Shown here piece by piece: positions 9,957 through 18,365 of a stretch of DNA of 64,000 bases. This stretch comes from JACKNG01 sp040220855 (GTDB taxonomy: Bacteria; Pseudomonadota; Gammaproteobacteria; Ga0077536). Where the stretch lies: the NCBI GenBank assembly GCA_040220855.1, contig JAVJVZ010000050.1:1-64000 (forward strand). Reading direction: 5' to 3'. How positions within the stretch are numbered: the first letter of the stretch is position 1; each line of letters starts with the position of its first letter. The notes beneath the pieces are model-generated. The model had not been told where the DNA came from. It worked only from the letters and a program-made list of their open reading frames with translations, and ran no database searches. The translations under genes were made by a program, and so were the position numbers.

Positions 9957-10904
9957 TCAATCCCAGGCGTCTGCGAGGAGCCGAGGGTGGTCCAGGGCGA
10001 ACTCGACGACCGCGCGAAACGGCGCCGGGTCCTTGATGTGCGTGAGTGCGCCGGCGCGCGGGAAGCACTGGTCGTGCAGCCGCGAGAGCCAGAAGCGGGT
10101 GCCGGCCGCGCGCATCGCGGCTGGCCAGGCGGCCTGCTCGGCCGCCGTGACCGGGCGTACCGCGGTGTAGGCCTGCAGCACGGCGCGCGCGCGGATGACA
10201 TCGAAGCTGCCGGCGTCGAAGCACCAGTCGGCAACGGTCACCGCGAGATCGTAGACGAGCGCGCCCGTATGGGCGTAGTAGAAATCGATGATCCCGGTCA
10301 GGCGGGTGTCGACGAACAAGGCGTTGTCATGAAAGAGATCGGCATGGATCACAGCGTTCGGCAGGTCGCGCCGTTCAGCCAGCTCGGCATCGCCGGCGAC
10401 GGCATCGAGCAGTGCCCGTTCGGCGCCACCGACGACCGGCCGCAGGCGCGCGAAGACGGTCTCGCGCCAGCGCCTGCCGCGTTCGGCCGCGCGCGCGCGC
10501 TTGAAGCTGGCGCCGGCGAGATGCATGTGAGCCATCGCGGCACCGATGGCGCGGCAATGATCGATGCCGGGCCGCGACACACTGCGGCCAGGCAGACGCT
10601 GCACGAGCGCAGCGGGCTTGCCGCACAGAACGCCGAGATAGCGTGCGTCGCGGTCGGCCAGCGGGTGCGCGCTGGGGATCCCGGCGTCCGCCAGGTGCGC
10701 CATCAGGGCGAGGCAGAAATCGAGATCCTCGACCGGGGTCACCTCGAACAGCGTCAGCACATACTCGCCGTGCGAGGTGGTGACGAAATAATTGGTGTTC
10801 TCGATGCCGGCCTCGATGCCGGCATAGTCGCGCAGCTCACCGAGCGCGTAGCCGCCCAGGAACGCCTCGAGCTCGGCGCGCGCGACGACCGTGTAGACCG
10901 ACAC
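9957..10904 (-). CDS. thrB: Homoserine kinase, aminoglycoside-phosphotransferase type
   Basis: 315 aa from a GTG start (MSVYTVV). It belongs to the APH/choline kinase-like fold used for homoserine kinase in Pseudomonas and relatives, not the GHMP-type ThrB of E. coli. Visible motifs: GIENTNYFVTTSHGEYVLTL (nucleotide-binding strands), catalytic loop VIHADLFHDNALF, and the metal-binding LTGIIDFYYAH. It phosphorylates homoserine on the way to threonine. The neighbouring DUF2782 gene and polA form the same cluster in pseudomonads, which supports thrB over another APH kinase. It converges on the terminator at 9895-9922. Confidence 0.9.
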   Translation of the reverse strand: MSVYTVVARAELEAFLGGYALGELRDYAGIEAGIENTNYFVTTSHGEYVLTLFEVTPVEDLDFCLALMAHLADAGIPSAHPLADRDARYLGVLCGKPAALVQRLPGRSVSRPGIDHCRAIGAAMAHMHLAGASFKRARAAERGRRWRETVFARLRPVVGGAERALLDAVAGDAELAERRDLPNAVIHADLFHDNALFVDTRLTGIIDFYYAHTGALVYDLAVTVADWCFDAGSFDVIRARAVLQAYTAVRPVTAAEQAAWPAAMRAAGTRFWLSRLHDQCFPRAGALTHIKDPAPFRAVVEFALDHPRLLADAWD

Positions 10905-10966
10905 GGGCAGTGCTCAGGGAAACGTGGCGGAGCGTGCGGGGTGGCGCCGGCGGACCGCGCCAGGGC

Positions 10967-11338
10967 TCACCAGCTGAAGATGACCCACTGCGGCACTTCG
11001 GGCTGCCCGGTGCGCGAGGTACGGCTGCCGGTACGGGTCTCCATGAGACCGTCGCCGTCGTTGTCGATGTAGTAATAGGGCGGCCCGACTGCCGGTACGA
11101 CCTTCACCATGTAGAGCCGGCCGTTCAGCCGATACTCCTCGTAGGTGGCGTCTTCGCGCTCGATGATGGTGACCTCGGGCTCGAGTTCCTCGTCGGCCGT
11201 GTCGGCGGGATCGTCGCCATGGATGATGGTCGGCGGCGGCGGCGGCACCTCGACGAACTGCTCGACGATCGTCTCCTCGGCAGCGGCGCCGTTGGCGAAC
11301 ATCATGCCGAAGGCGAGGGCGGTCAGGATACGTATCAT
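10967..11338 (-). CDS. Small exported DUF2782 protein of unknown function
   Basis: 123 aa from ATG 11338. An N-terminal signal peptide (MIRILTALAFGMMFANGAAA) is followed by a short Pro run, an acidic stretch, and a compact C-terminal domain (EEYRLNGRLYMVKVVPAVG, then YYYIDNDGDGLMETR) typical of DUF2782. The frame is open 37 codons further upstream and would then overlap polA; the signal peptide favours the internal start. The family is conserved between thrB and polA in several Gammaproteobacteria. No function is known to me. It is probably periplasmic. Confidence 0.85.
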   Translation of the reverse strand: MIRILTALAFGMMFANGAAAEETIVEQFVEVPPPPPTIIHGDDPADTADEELEPEVTIIEREDATYEEYRLNGRLYMVKVVPAVGPPYYYIDNDGDGLMETRTGSRTSRTGQPEVPQWVIFSW

Positions 11339-11423
11339 GGGCTGCGCTCTCTGCGGCGTTGCGTGCACTGCGGTCAGATAGAATAACACCGAACCACTGC
11401 GAAAACCGCGCCACGCGGCATAC

Positions 11424-14144
11424 ATGGCAACTGCCCCCATGGCCCACAAGCTCCTCGTCCTCGTCGACGGCTCGTCGTACCTTTACCGCGCCTTCCACGC
11501 GCTGCCCGCGTTGACCAACTCGGCCGAGCACCCGACGGGTGCGATGCATGGCGTGCTCGCGATGCTGCGTCGCCTGCGCCAGGACTTCGACGCCGACTAC
11601 TTTGCGGTGGTGTTCGATCCGCGCGGCCCCACGCTGCGCGACGAATGGTATCCGGAGTACAAGGCGAACCGGCCTCCCATGCCGGACGAGCTGGCCTGCC
11701 AGATCGAACCGCTGCACCGCATCATCCGCGCCCAGGGGATCCCCTTGCTGCAGGTCGATGGCGTCGAGGCCGACGACGTCATCGGCACGCTCGCCAGCGC
11801 AGCAGCGGACGCCGGCATGGATGTCGTGATCTCGACCGGCGACAAGGACTTCGCCCAGCTCGTCGACAACCATGTCACGCTGGTCAACACGATGGACAAC
11901 ACCACCCTGGATACCGCCGCCGTGCAAGCCAAGTTCGGCGTGCGACCGGACCAGATCGTCGACTACCTGACGCTGGTCGGTGATACCGTCGACAATATCC
12001 CCGGCGTGCCCAAGGTCGGGCCCAAGACGGCCGCCAAGTGGCTGCAGCAATACGGCACGCTCGACGAGCTGGTCGCCCATGCCGACGAGGTCAAGGGCAA
12101 AATCGGCGACAACCTGCGCAGCGCCCTCGAACAGCTGCCGCTGTCGCGCAGGCTGGTGACCATTCTGCGCGACGTCGAGCTCGATACCACCGTGAACGAG
12201 CTGGTGCCGGCGGCGCCCGACCAGGCCAGCCTGCTCGAGCTCTACCGCAGCTTCGAATTCTCGACCTGGCTCAAGGAACTCGGCCAGGACGGCGTCGACC
12301 TGTCCGCGGCAGCGGCCGACCGCAACGGCGCCACCGCGGCGGAGTACGCATGCGTGCTCGACGAAACCGCACTGGACGAGTGGCTCGAGGCGCTCGGCAG
12401 CGCCGAGCTCTTCGCCTTCGACACCGAGACCACCAGCCTCGACTACATGCAGGCACGCATCGTCGGCGTCTCCTTCGCCTGTTCCACCGGCCGTGCCGCC
12501 TACGTGCCGCTGGCGCACGACTACGTCGGCGCACCGGCACAGCTCGACCGCGACACCGTGCTGGCACGGCTGAAGCCGCTGCTCGAGGATCCGGCGCGCG
12601 CCAAGGTCGGCCACAACCTCAAGTACGACCGCAACGTACTCGCCAACCACGGCATCGTGCTCGACGGCATCACCCACGACACCATGCTCGAGTCCTACGT
12701 GCTGAACAGCACCGCATCGCGTCACGACTTCGATTCGGTGGCACTCAAGCATCTCGGGATCGAGACCATTCACTACGAGGACGTCGCCGGCAAGGGCGCC
12801 AAGCAGATCGGCTTCGCCGAGGTCGCCATCGAACAGGCCACACCCTATGCCGCCGAAGATGCCGAGGTGTGCCTGCGGCTGCACGAGACGCTGTTTCCGC
12901 GCATCGCCGAACACGAGCGGCTGGCCAGCGTCTATCACGACATCGAGATTCCGCTGGTGCCGGTGCTGTCGGACATGGAGCGGCGCGGCGTCTACGTCGA
13001 TCGCGACATGCTGCTCGAGCAGAGCGCCGAGCTCGACCAGCGCATGGCCGAGATCGAGGCACAGGCGCACGAGGTCGCCGGCGAAGTGTTCAACATCGGC
13101 TCGCCGAAGCAGATCCAGGGCATCCTGTTCGACAAGCTCGGCCTGCCGGTGCTGCAGAAGACACCCAAGGGCCAGCCCTCCACCGCGGAGTCGGTTCTGC
13201 AGGAGCTCGCCCACGACTACGAACTGCCGCAGCTGATCCTCGACCATCGGGCGCTCAGCAAGCTGAAATCGACCTACACGGACAAACTGCCGCAGCAGGT
13301 CAATCCTGCCACCGGGCGCGTGCACACGAGCTACCACCAGGCGGTCGCGGCGACCGGGCGGCTGTCCTCCTCGGATCCCAACCTGCAGAACATCCCCATC
13401 CGCTCCAGCGAGGGACGGCGCATCCGCCAGGCCTTCGTGGCGCCGCCCGGACGCGTGCTGCTGGCCGCCGACTACTCCCAGATCGAGCTGCGCATCATGG
13501 CCCACCTGTCCGGCGACGCCGGCTTGTGCGGCGCCTTCGAAGGCGGCCTCGACGTGCACCGTGCGACCGCCGCCGAGGTCTTCGGCGCGACCCTCGATAC
13601 CGTTACCGACGAGCAGCGCCGCGCTGCCAAGGCGGTCAATTTCGGCCTCATCTACGGCATGTCGGCGTTCGGCCTGGCGCGCCAGCTCGGTACCGAACGC
13701 GGCACCGCGCAGGAGTACATCGACCGCTACTTCGCCCGCTACCCCGGCGTGCGTGAGTACATGGACCGCATCCGCGAGAGCGCCCGCGCGCAGGGCTACG
13801 TAGAGACCGTATTCGGCCGCCGCCTCTACCTCCCCGACATCAACGCGCGCAATCCCCAGCTACGCCAGTACGCCGAGCGCACCGCCATCAACGCGCCGAT
13901 GCAGGGCACCGCGGCAGATATCATCAAGCGCGCGATGATCGAGGTCGACCGCTGGCTCGGCCACGGCCGGGTGCCGGCCGACCTCATCATGCAGGTGCAC
14001 GACGAGCTCGTGTTCGAGGTCGACGCCGGCGCTGCCGACGAAGTCGCCGCGAAGGTCGCACGAATCATGCAGGACGCCGCCGCGCTGGAGGTGCCCCTGA
14101 TCGTCGATGTCGGTCGCGGCGCGAACTGGGACGAAGCCCACTGA
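11424..14144 (+). CDS. polA: DNA polymerase I
   Basis: 906 aa. Three domains: 5'-3' exonuclease (1 to about 290; LLVLVDGSSYLYRAFHALP, VDGVEADDVIGTLA), 3'-5' proofreading exonuclease (about 305-500), and family A polymerase (about 510-906). The proofreading metal ligands look intact (FAFDTETTSLD, GHNLKYDRNVL, YAAEDAEVCLRLHE). Polymerase motifs are DYSQIELRIMAHLSGD (A), RRAAKAVNFGLIYGMSAFG (B) and MQVHDELVFEV (C). It removes RNA primers and fills gaps in replication and repair. An alternative ATG at 11439 (MAHKLLVLVD) is equally good. It is divergent from the DUF2782 gene. Confidence 0.98.
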   Translation: MATAPMAHKLLVLVDGSSYLYRAFHALPALTNSAEHPTGAMHGVLAMLRRLRQDFDADYFAVVFDPRGPTLRDEWYPEYKANRPPMPDELACQIEPLHRIIRAQGIPLLQVDGVEADDVIGTLASAAADAGMDVVISTGDKDFAQLVDNHVTLVNTMDNTTLDTAAVQAKFGVRPDQIVDYLTLVGDTVDNIPGVPKVGPKTAAKWLQQYGTLDELVAHADEVKGKIGDNLRSALEQLPLSRRLVTILRDVELDTTVNELVPAAPDQASLLELYRSFEFSTWLKELGQDGVDLSAAAADRNGATAAEYACVLDETALDEWLEALGSAELFAFDTETTSLDYMQARIVGVSFACSTGRAAYVPLAHDYVGAPAQLDRDTVLARLKPLLEDPARAKVGHNLKYDRNVLANHGIVLDGITHDTMLESYVLNSTASRHDFDSVALKHLGIETIHYEDVAGKGAKQIGFAEVAIEQATPYAAEDAEVCLRLHETLFPRIAEHERLASVYHDIEIPLVPVLSDMERRGVYVDRDMLLEQSAELDQRMAEIEAQAHEVAGEVFNIGSPKQIQGILFDKLGLPVLQKTPKGQPSTAESVLQELAHDYELPQLILDHRALSKLKSTYTDKLPQQVNPATGRVHTSYHQAVAATGRLSSSDPNLQNIPIRSSEGRRIRQAFVAPPGRVLLAADYSQIELRIMAHLSGDAGLCGAFEGGLDVHRATAAEVFGATLDTVTDEQRRAAKAVNFGLIYGMSAFGLARQLGTERGTAQEYIDRYFARYPGVREYMDRIRESARAQGYVETVFGRRLYLPDINARNPQLRQYAERTAINAPMQGTAADIIKRAMIEVDRWLGHGRVPADLIMQVHDELVFEVDAGAADEVAAKVARIMQDAAALEVPLIVDVGRGANWDEAH

Positions 14145-14170
14145 ACCCGCGACGCGGTGCTGTCGATGGC

Positions 14171-14199
14171 TTGTGCTAGGATTGGACACGGTCGATAAT
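14171..14199 (+). promoter_or_regulatory. Candidate promoter of the hisAFIE segment
   Basis: GATAAT at 14194-14199 matches 5 of 6 bases of the -10 consensus. TTGTGC at 14171-14176 with a 17-base spacer is a weak -35 (3 of 6). An overlapping extended -10 (TGCTAGGAT, 14174-14182) is also possible. The site lies in the 118-base gap between polA and hisA and would drive hisA-hisF-hisI-hisE. Confidence 0.4.
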
Positions 14200-14262
14200 C
14201 CGCTTCGAACGCCTTGTTCACCTCACCCGAATGTTCCCGTCCCTGCCGTCGTTCGTAGTCCC

Positions 14263-15009
14263 ATGCTGCTGATACCTGCCATCGACATCAAGGACGGCAA
14301 GTGCGTCCGCCTGCGCCAGGGTGACATGTCCCAGGACACTGTCTACGGCGACGACCCGGTCGCCGTCGCGCGCCGTTGGGTCGCTGCCGGCGCGCGCCGT
14401 CTGCACATCGTCGACCTCAATGGCGCCACTGATGGTCGCCCGGTCAACGCCGAGATCATCCACGCCATCTGCGAAGCCTGTCCGGACGTACCCATCCAGG
14501 TCGGCGGCGGCATCCGCGACGAGGACACCATCCAGAAGTACCTCGATGCGGGCGTGAGCTACGTCATCCTCGGCACCAAGGCGGTGACCGCGCCGCATTT
14601 CGTCTCCGACGTCTGCCTCGAGTTCCCCGGGCACATCATCGTCGGCCTCGACGTACGCGATGGCAAGGTCGCGATCGATGGCTGGTCCAAGCTGTCGCGC
14701 CATGATGCGGTCGACCTTGCGCAGCACTTCGAGACCGATGGCGTCGAAGCCATCGTCTTCACCGACATCGGCCGCGACGGCATGATGACCGGCCTCAACA
14801 TCGAGGCGACGCTCGAGTTCGCCCGCCAGCTCACCATTCCGGTGATCGCTTCCGGTGGCGTCACCAATCTCGACGACATCCGCGCGCTGTGCGAGGTCCA
14901 CCCCGAGGGCATCACCGGCGCGATCACCGGTCGCGCCATCTACGAGGGCTCCCTCGACTTCGCTGAGGCACAGAAGCTCGCCGACGAGCTCTGCGGCGGC
15001 ACCGGTTAG
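14263..15009 (+). CDS. hisA: ProFAR isomerase HisA
   Basis: 248 aa, usual length. Starts MLLIPAIDIKDGKCVRLRQG, with catalytic Asp in AIDIKDG, the phosphate-binding loops VGGGIRDEDTI and SGGVTNLDDI, and catalytic Asp in FTDIGRDGMMTG. It is a (beta-alpha)8 barrel catalysing the Amadori rearrangement at step 4 of histidine synthesis. The frame is open upstream to 14107, within polA, but ATG 14263 exactly matches the family start. hisF follows after 60 bases. Confidence 0.97.
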   Translation: MLLIPAIDIKDGKCVRLRQGDMSQDTVYGDDPVAVARRWVAAGARRLHIVDLNGATDGRPVNAEIIHAICEACPDVPIQVGGGIRDEDTIQKYLDAGVSYVILGTKAVTAPHFVSDVCLEFPGHIIVGLDVRDGKVAIDGWSKLSRHDAVDLAQHFETDGVEAIVFTDIGRDGMMTGLNIEATLEFARQLTIPVIASGGVTNLDDIRALCEVHPEGITGAITGRAIYEGSLDFAEAQKLADELCGGTG

Positions 15010-15069
15010 GAAAGTACCGCCCTAGTGAGCGAGCATGCCCGCGGGCAAGCCGCGCGTCACGCCTGAATC

Positions 15070-15837
15070 ATGGCCCTTGCCAAGCGCATCATCCCCTGTC
15101 TCGACGTCGACGCCGGCCGCGTGGTCAAGGGTGTCCGCTTCGTCGATATCCGCGATGCCGGCGACCCGGTCGAAATCGCGCGCCGTTACGACGAACAGGG
15201 CGCCGACGAGATCACCTTTCTCGACATCACCGCCTCCAGCGACGAGCGCGACACCATCGTGCACGTGGTCGAAGAGGTCGCCGCGCAGGTCTTCATCCCG
15301 CTGACCGTGGGCGGCGGCATACGCAGCGTGGACGATGTGCGCCGCATGCTCATGGCCGGTGCCGACAAGGTCGGCATCAATACCGCCGCGGTGACCAACC
15401 CGGCGCTGGTCAGCGAGGCCGCGGGCCGCTTCGGCTCGCAATGCATCGTCGTCGCCATCGATGCCCGCGCGGTGCCGGAACGTCCGGGCGCCTGGGAGGT
15501 CTATACACATGGTGGACGCAAGCCGACCGGGCTCGACGCAATCGAGTGGGCGGCGCGCATGGCAGCAGCCGGAGCCGGTGAGATCCTGCTCACCAGCATG
15601 GACCGTGACGGTACCCGCGACGGCTACGATCTCGGCCTGACTCGCGCGGTGGCGGACGCCGTCGGCATTCCGGTCATTGCCTCGGGCGGCGTCGGGCGGC
15701 TCGACCATCTCGCTGCCGGTGTGCTCGAAGGGCACGCCGACGCCGTGCTCGCAGCGAGCATCTTCCATTTCGGCGAGCACACCATCGCCGAGGCGAAGGC
15801 CGCAATGGCGGCCGCCGGCATCGAGGTGCGCCGATGA
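15070..15837 (+). CDS. hisF: Imidazole glycerol phosphate synthase subunit HisF
   Basis: 255 aa, the typical HisF length. Begins MALAKRIIPCLDVDAGRVVK with the catalytic Asp in PCLDV; the second catalytic Asp is in LLTSMDRDGTRDGYD. Phosphate loops are VGGGIRSVDD and SGGVGRLDH. HisF joins HisH to cyclise PRFAR into imidazole glycerol phosphate, producing AICAR. The glutaminase subunit gene hisH is not next to it in this window and must be elsewhere (often just upstream of hisA in relatives). Its stop overlaps the start of hisI (ATGA). Confidence 0.97.
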   Translation: MALAKRIIPCLDVDAGRVVKGVRFVDIRDAGDPVEIARRYDEQGADEITFLDITASSDERDTIVHVVEEVAAQVFIPLTVGGGIRSVDDVRRMLMAGADKVGINTAAVTNPALVSEAAGRFGSQCIVVAIDARAVPERPGAWEVYTHGGRKPTGLDAIEWAARMAAAGAGEILLTSMDRDGTRDGYDLGLTRAVADAVGIPVIASGGVGRLDHLAAGVLEGHADAVLAASIFHFGEHTIAEAKAAMAAAGIEVRR

Positions 15838-16220
15838 GCTGGCTGGACGACGTGAAGTGGAACGAGCAGGGCCTGGTGCCCGCGATCGCGCAGGACGCGC
15901 GCAGCGGGCAGGTACTGACGCTCGCATGGATGAACCGCACAGCGCTCGAGACGAGCTTACGGGAAGGGCGTGCCGTCTACTGGTCACGCTCGCGAAACAG
16001 ATTGTGGCGGAAAGGAGAGGAGTCGGGTCACGTTCAGCGACTGCAGGAAATCCGCCTGGACTGCGATGCCGACTGTGTCCTGCTGCTGGTCGAGCAGGTC
16101 GGCGGCATCGCCTGCCACACCGGCCGGGCGCGTTGCTTCTACCGGCGGCTCGAGGATGGCAGCTGGCGCGACACGGACCCGGTACTGCGTGACCCGGACG
16201 CCATCTACGGCAAGACCTGA
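15834..16220 (+). CDS. hisI: Phosphoribosyl-AMP cyclohydrolase HisI
   Basis: 128 aa, a stand-alone cyclohydrolase, not the HisI-HisE fusion of E. coli. Conserved blocks: VPAIAQDARSGQVLTLAWMN, VYWSRSRNRLWRKGEESGH, the Mg-binding acidic motif LDCDADCVL, and the zinc ligand block ACHTGRARCFYR. It opens the purine ring of PR-AMP at step 3 of histidine synthesis. Start ATG overlaps the hisF stop. The separate hisE gene follows after 30 bases, as in Pseudomonas. Confidence 0.97.
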   Translation: MSWLDDVKWNEQGLVPAIAQDARSGQVLTLAWMNRTALETSLREGRAVYWSRSRNRLWRKGEESGHVQRLQEIRLDCDADCVLLLVEQVGGIACHTGRARCFYRRLEDGSWRDTDPVLRDPDAIYGKT

Positions 16221-16250
16221 ACGACCCGCGCGGCGGGCGGAGCGGACCTC

Positions 16251-16574
16251 ATGAGCGAAGTGCTGGAACAATTGGCTGCGGTGATCGAAGCGCGCCGCGG
16301 GGCGAGCCCCGACTCCTCCTACGTGGCCTCCCTGTTCAACGGCGGCCTCGACCGTATTCTCAAGAAGCTGGGCGAGGAAGCGACCGAAACCATCATCGCC
16401 GGCAAGGACGGCGCACGCGGCCAGGTCATATACGAGACTGCGGATTTGTGGTTTCATTCCATCGTCCTGCTCAAGTTCCTCGATATCGAGCCGGGCGAGG
16501 TGCTGGCCGAGCTGGAACGCCGCTTTGGCCGCTCCGGGCTCGAAGAGAAGGCCGCGCGCAGCGGCCGCGGTTGA
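16251..16574 (+). CDS. hisE: Phosphoribosyl-ATP pyrophosphatase HisE
   Basis: 107 aa, all-alpha MazG-like fold. Family core: SYVASLFNGGLDRILKKLGE, EATETIIAGKDG, and DLWFHSIVLLKFLDIEPGEV, with the metal-binding Glu pairs in GEEATE and the Asp in YETADLWFH. It hydrolyses PR-ATP to PR-AMP and pyrophosphate, step 2 of histidine synthesis. Last gene of the his segment; the tat genes start 273 bases later, with a structured gap between. Confidence 0.97.
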   Translation: MSEVLEQLAAVIEARRGASPDSSYVASLFNGGLDRILKKLGEEATETIIAGKDGARGQVIYETADLWFHSIVLLKFLDIEPGEVLAELERRFGRSGLEEKAARSGRG

Positions 16575-16621
16575 ACCGCCGGACATCGGCCATGGTCAGC
16601 AGGGCAGGCGAACACCGGCAA

Positions 16622-16658
16622 CGCGCGGCGGCGACTGGCGCCGCGCGGAATCCGCGCG
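16622..16658 (+). repeat. Two overlapping, mutually exclusive inverted repeats between hisE and tatA
   Basis: Stem A pairs CGCGCGGCG (16622-16630) with CGCCGCGCG (16639-16647), a perfect 9-bp stem with an 8-base loop. Stem B is CGCGCGGA / TCCGCGCG (16642-16658) around one central A. The right arm of A shares 16642-16647 with the left arm of B, so an RNA cannot form both. No T-run follows either. It may mark a Rho-type 3' end of the his transcript or a switch before tatABC. The rest of the 16575-16847 gap shows no gene. Confidence 0.55.
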
Positions 16659-16847
16659 CAGTGCGCCGGCGCGGTCGACCTGGTCGGGCGTGCAGCTTAC
16701 CGACACGCGATGGGTTCGGCGGTCGCGCCCCGGGCCCGGAGGCAGATCCGCGAACCACGCGCCGGCATGCCCCGCCCGGTGTCCACGAGTGAACCGCTAA
16801 GCTAACGTATTCGATCGCGCGACCGAAGTGTCGCCACGGAGGCCATC

Positions 16848-17066
16848 ATGGGATTCGGCATCAAAGAACTCGTCGTCATACTGATCATTGTCGTGCTGAT
16901 TTTCGGCACCAAGAAGATCAAGAACATCGGCGGTGACGTCGGCGGATGGATCCGCGACTTCCGCAAGGCCATGAAGGACGACTCGTCGGGCGAGGACGAC
17001 AAGGCCCGCGCGGACACCAACCGCGTCATCGAGGGCGAGGCGCGCACCGAGAAAGAGCACGTCTGA
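16848..17066 (+). CDS. tatA: Twin-arginine translocase subunit TatA
   Basis: 72 aa. A short N-terminal membrane helix (ELVVILIIVVLIFG) and the FGTKKIKNIGGDVG hinge lead into an amphipathic helix (GWIRDFRKAMKDD) and a charged tail. This is the TatA/E architecture: many copies assemble around TatBC to pass folded proteins across the inner membrane. A GGAGG site lies 9 bases upstream. First gene of tatABC; tatB follows after 12 bases. Confidence 0.97.
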   Translation: MGFGIKELVVILIIVVLIFGTKKIKNIGGDVGGWIRDFRKAMKDDSSGEDDKARADTNRVIEGEARTEKEHV

Positions 17067-17078
17067 CGCACGCCCACG

Positions 17079-17507
17079 ATGTTCGACATCGGCTTCTGGG
17101 AACTCGCCGTCATCGGCGTCGTCGCCCTGCTGGTGGTGGGGCCCGAGCGCATGCCCGGCCTGATCCGGACCGCCGGGCAGTGGGCCGGGCAGGTCCAGCG
17201 ACTCGCGCGCGATCTGCGCCGCGAGATCGAGCGCGAAGCGCAGACCGACGAATTCCGCAAGCTCAACCAGGAATTCCTCGCCGAGGACCGCCGACTGAAG
17301 GACTCGGTGCGCGAAACGACAGCGGCGCCGCGCCTCACCGATCCGCCCGCGCCACCCGGTGAGGACGACACGCCGGATGCCGCCGAGGGCGGCCCCGATC
17401 GCGCGCTCGCCGCGGAACCCGCGGCGGGCGACGACGTCGACGCCGGGGCGATCAAGCCCGGGACGGGCGGCGGCACCGACGCGACGCCCTCCGAACGCTC
17501 CGCCTGA
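17079..17507 (+). CDS. tatB: Twin-arginine translocase subunit TatB
   Basis: 142 aa. N-terminal helix MFDIGFWELAVIGVVALLVV, with the Glu typical of TatB at position 8, then the GPERMPGLIRTAG hinge and a long amphipathic helix (QVQRLARDLRREIEREAQ). The C-terminal half is Pro/Asp/Ala-rich and probably disordered. TatB, with TatC, recognises twin-arginine signal peptides. Lies between tatA and tatC. Confidence 0.95.
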   Translation: MFDIGFWELAVIGVVALLVVGPERMPGLIRTAGQWAGQVQRLARDLRREIEREAQTDEFRKLNQEFLAEDRRLKDSVRETTAAPRLTDPPAPPGEDDTPDAAEGGPDRALAAEPAAGDDVDAGAIKPGTGGGTDATPSERSA

Positions 17508-17543
17508 GCGCCGTCCGCGCCCGTCCATCGTCCCCGCCAGCCC

Positions 17544-18359
17544 ATGAGCAGCAACGACATCCAGCACAGCCCGCCGCCCGGGGAACCACCCGATCCGTCG
17601 GCGCCCGATCCGACCGAGAAACCGTTCGTCGCCCACCTCGTCGAGCTGCGCGACCGCCTGCTGCGCGCGCTGGCCTGCGTATTCGCCGTGCTGCTCGCGT
17701 TGATGCCGTTTTCGAACCAGCTCTACGCGTGGCTGTCCGAGCCGCTCATCGCGGTGATGCCGGGCGATGGCACCATGATCGCGACCCAGGTCGCTTCGCC
17801 GTTCCTCGCGCCGTTCAAGCTGACCGTATTCGTCGCCGTGCTGATCTCGGCACCCTTCATCTTCTACCAGGCCTGGGCCTTCGTCGCCCCCGGCCTGTAC
17901 CTGCACGAACGGCGTCTCGCGCTGCCGCTGATGGTATCGAGCACCATCCTGTTCTACCTCGGCAACGCGTTTGCCTATTTCGTGGTGTTCCCCCTGGTGT
18001 TCGGCTTCTTCACGGCCATCGCGCCGGCCGGGGTCACCATCATGACCGACATCACCCACTACCTCGATTTCGTGCTGATGCTGTTCCTCGCCTTCGGCGC
18101 GGCCTTCGAGGTACCGGTCGCCACCTACCTGCTGGTCAGGACCGGCATCACCACGGTCGAGGCGCTGGGCAAGAAGCGCCCCTACATCATCGTCGGCGCG
18201 TTCATCATCGGCATGCTGCTGACACCGCCGGACGTCATCTCGCAGACGCTGCTCGCGCTGCCGATGTGGCTGCTCTACGAGATCGGCCTGCTGCTGTGCC
18301 GCTGGACCATCCCGCCCGAAGTGCTCGCCGAAGAGCGCGCCGGGCGCGAGCGCAGCTGA
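17544..18359 (+). CDS. tatC: Twin-arginine translocase subunit TatC
   Basis: 271 aa with six membrane segments. The conserved cytosolic N-terminal block FVAHLVELRDRLLRAL contains the Glu that helps bind the RR motif; other family blocks are YQAWAFVAPGLYLHERR, YFVVFPLVFGFF and FGAAFEVPVATYLLV. It is the signal-peptide receptor of the Tat system. Its stop lies 6 bases from the convergent end of rpiA, leaving no room for an intrinsic terminator. Confidence 0.97.
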   Translation: MSSNDIQHSPPPGEPPDPSAPDPTEKPFVAHLVELRDRLLRALACVFAVLLALMPFSNQLYAWLSEPLIAVMPGDGTMIATQVASPFLAPFKLTVFVAVLISAPFIFYQAWAFVAPGLYLHERRLALPLMVSSTILFYLGNAFAYFVVFPLVFGFFTAIAPAGVTIMTDITHYLDFVLMLFLAFGAAFEVPVATYLLVRTGITTVEALGKKRPYIIVGAFIIGMLLTPPDVISQTLLALPMWLLYEIGLLLCRWTIPPEVLAEERAGRERS

Positions 18360-18365
18360 GGGCGC

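Noticed and set aside
10914..13559. Very long open frame on the minus strand across polA (about 880 codons)
   Set aside because: It is antisense to the well-conserved polA frame, has an amino-acid mix typical of high-G+C shadow frames (Val/Arg/Asp/Gln-rich), no recognisable motif and no ribosome site.
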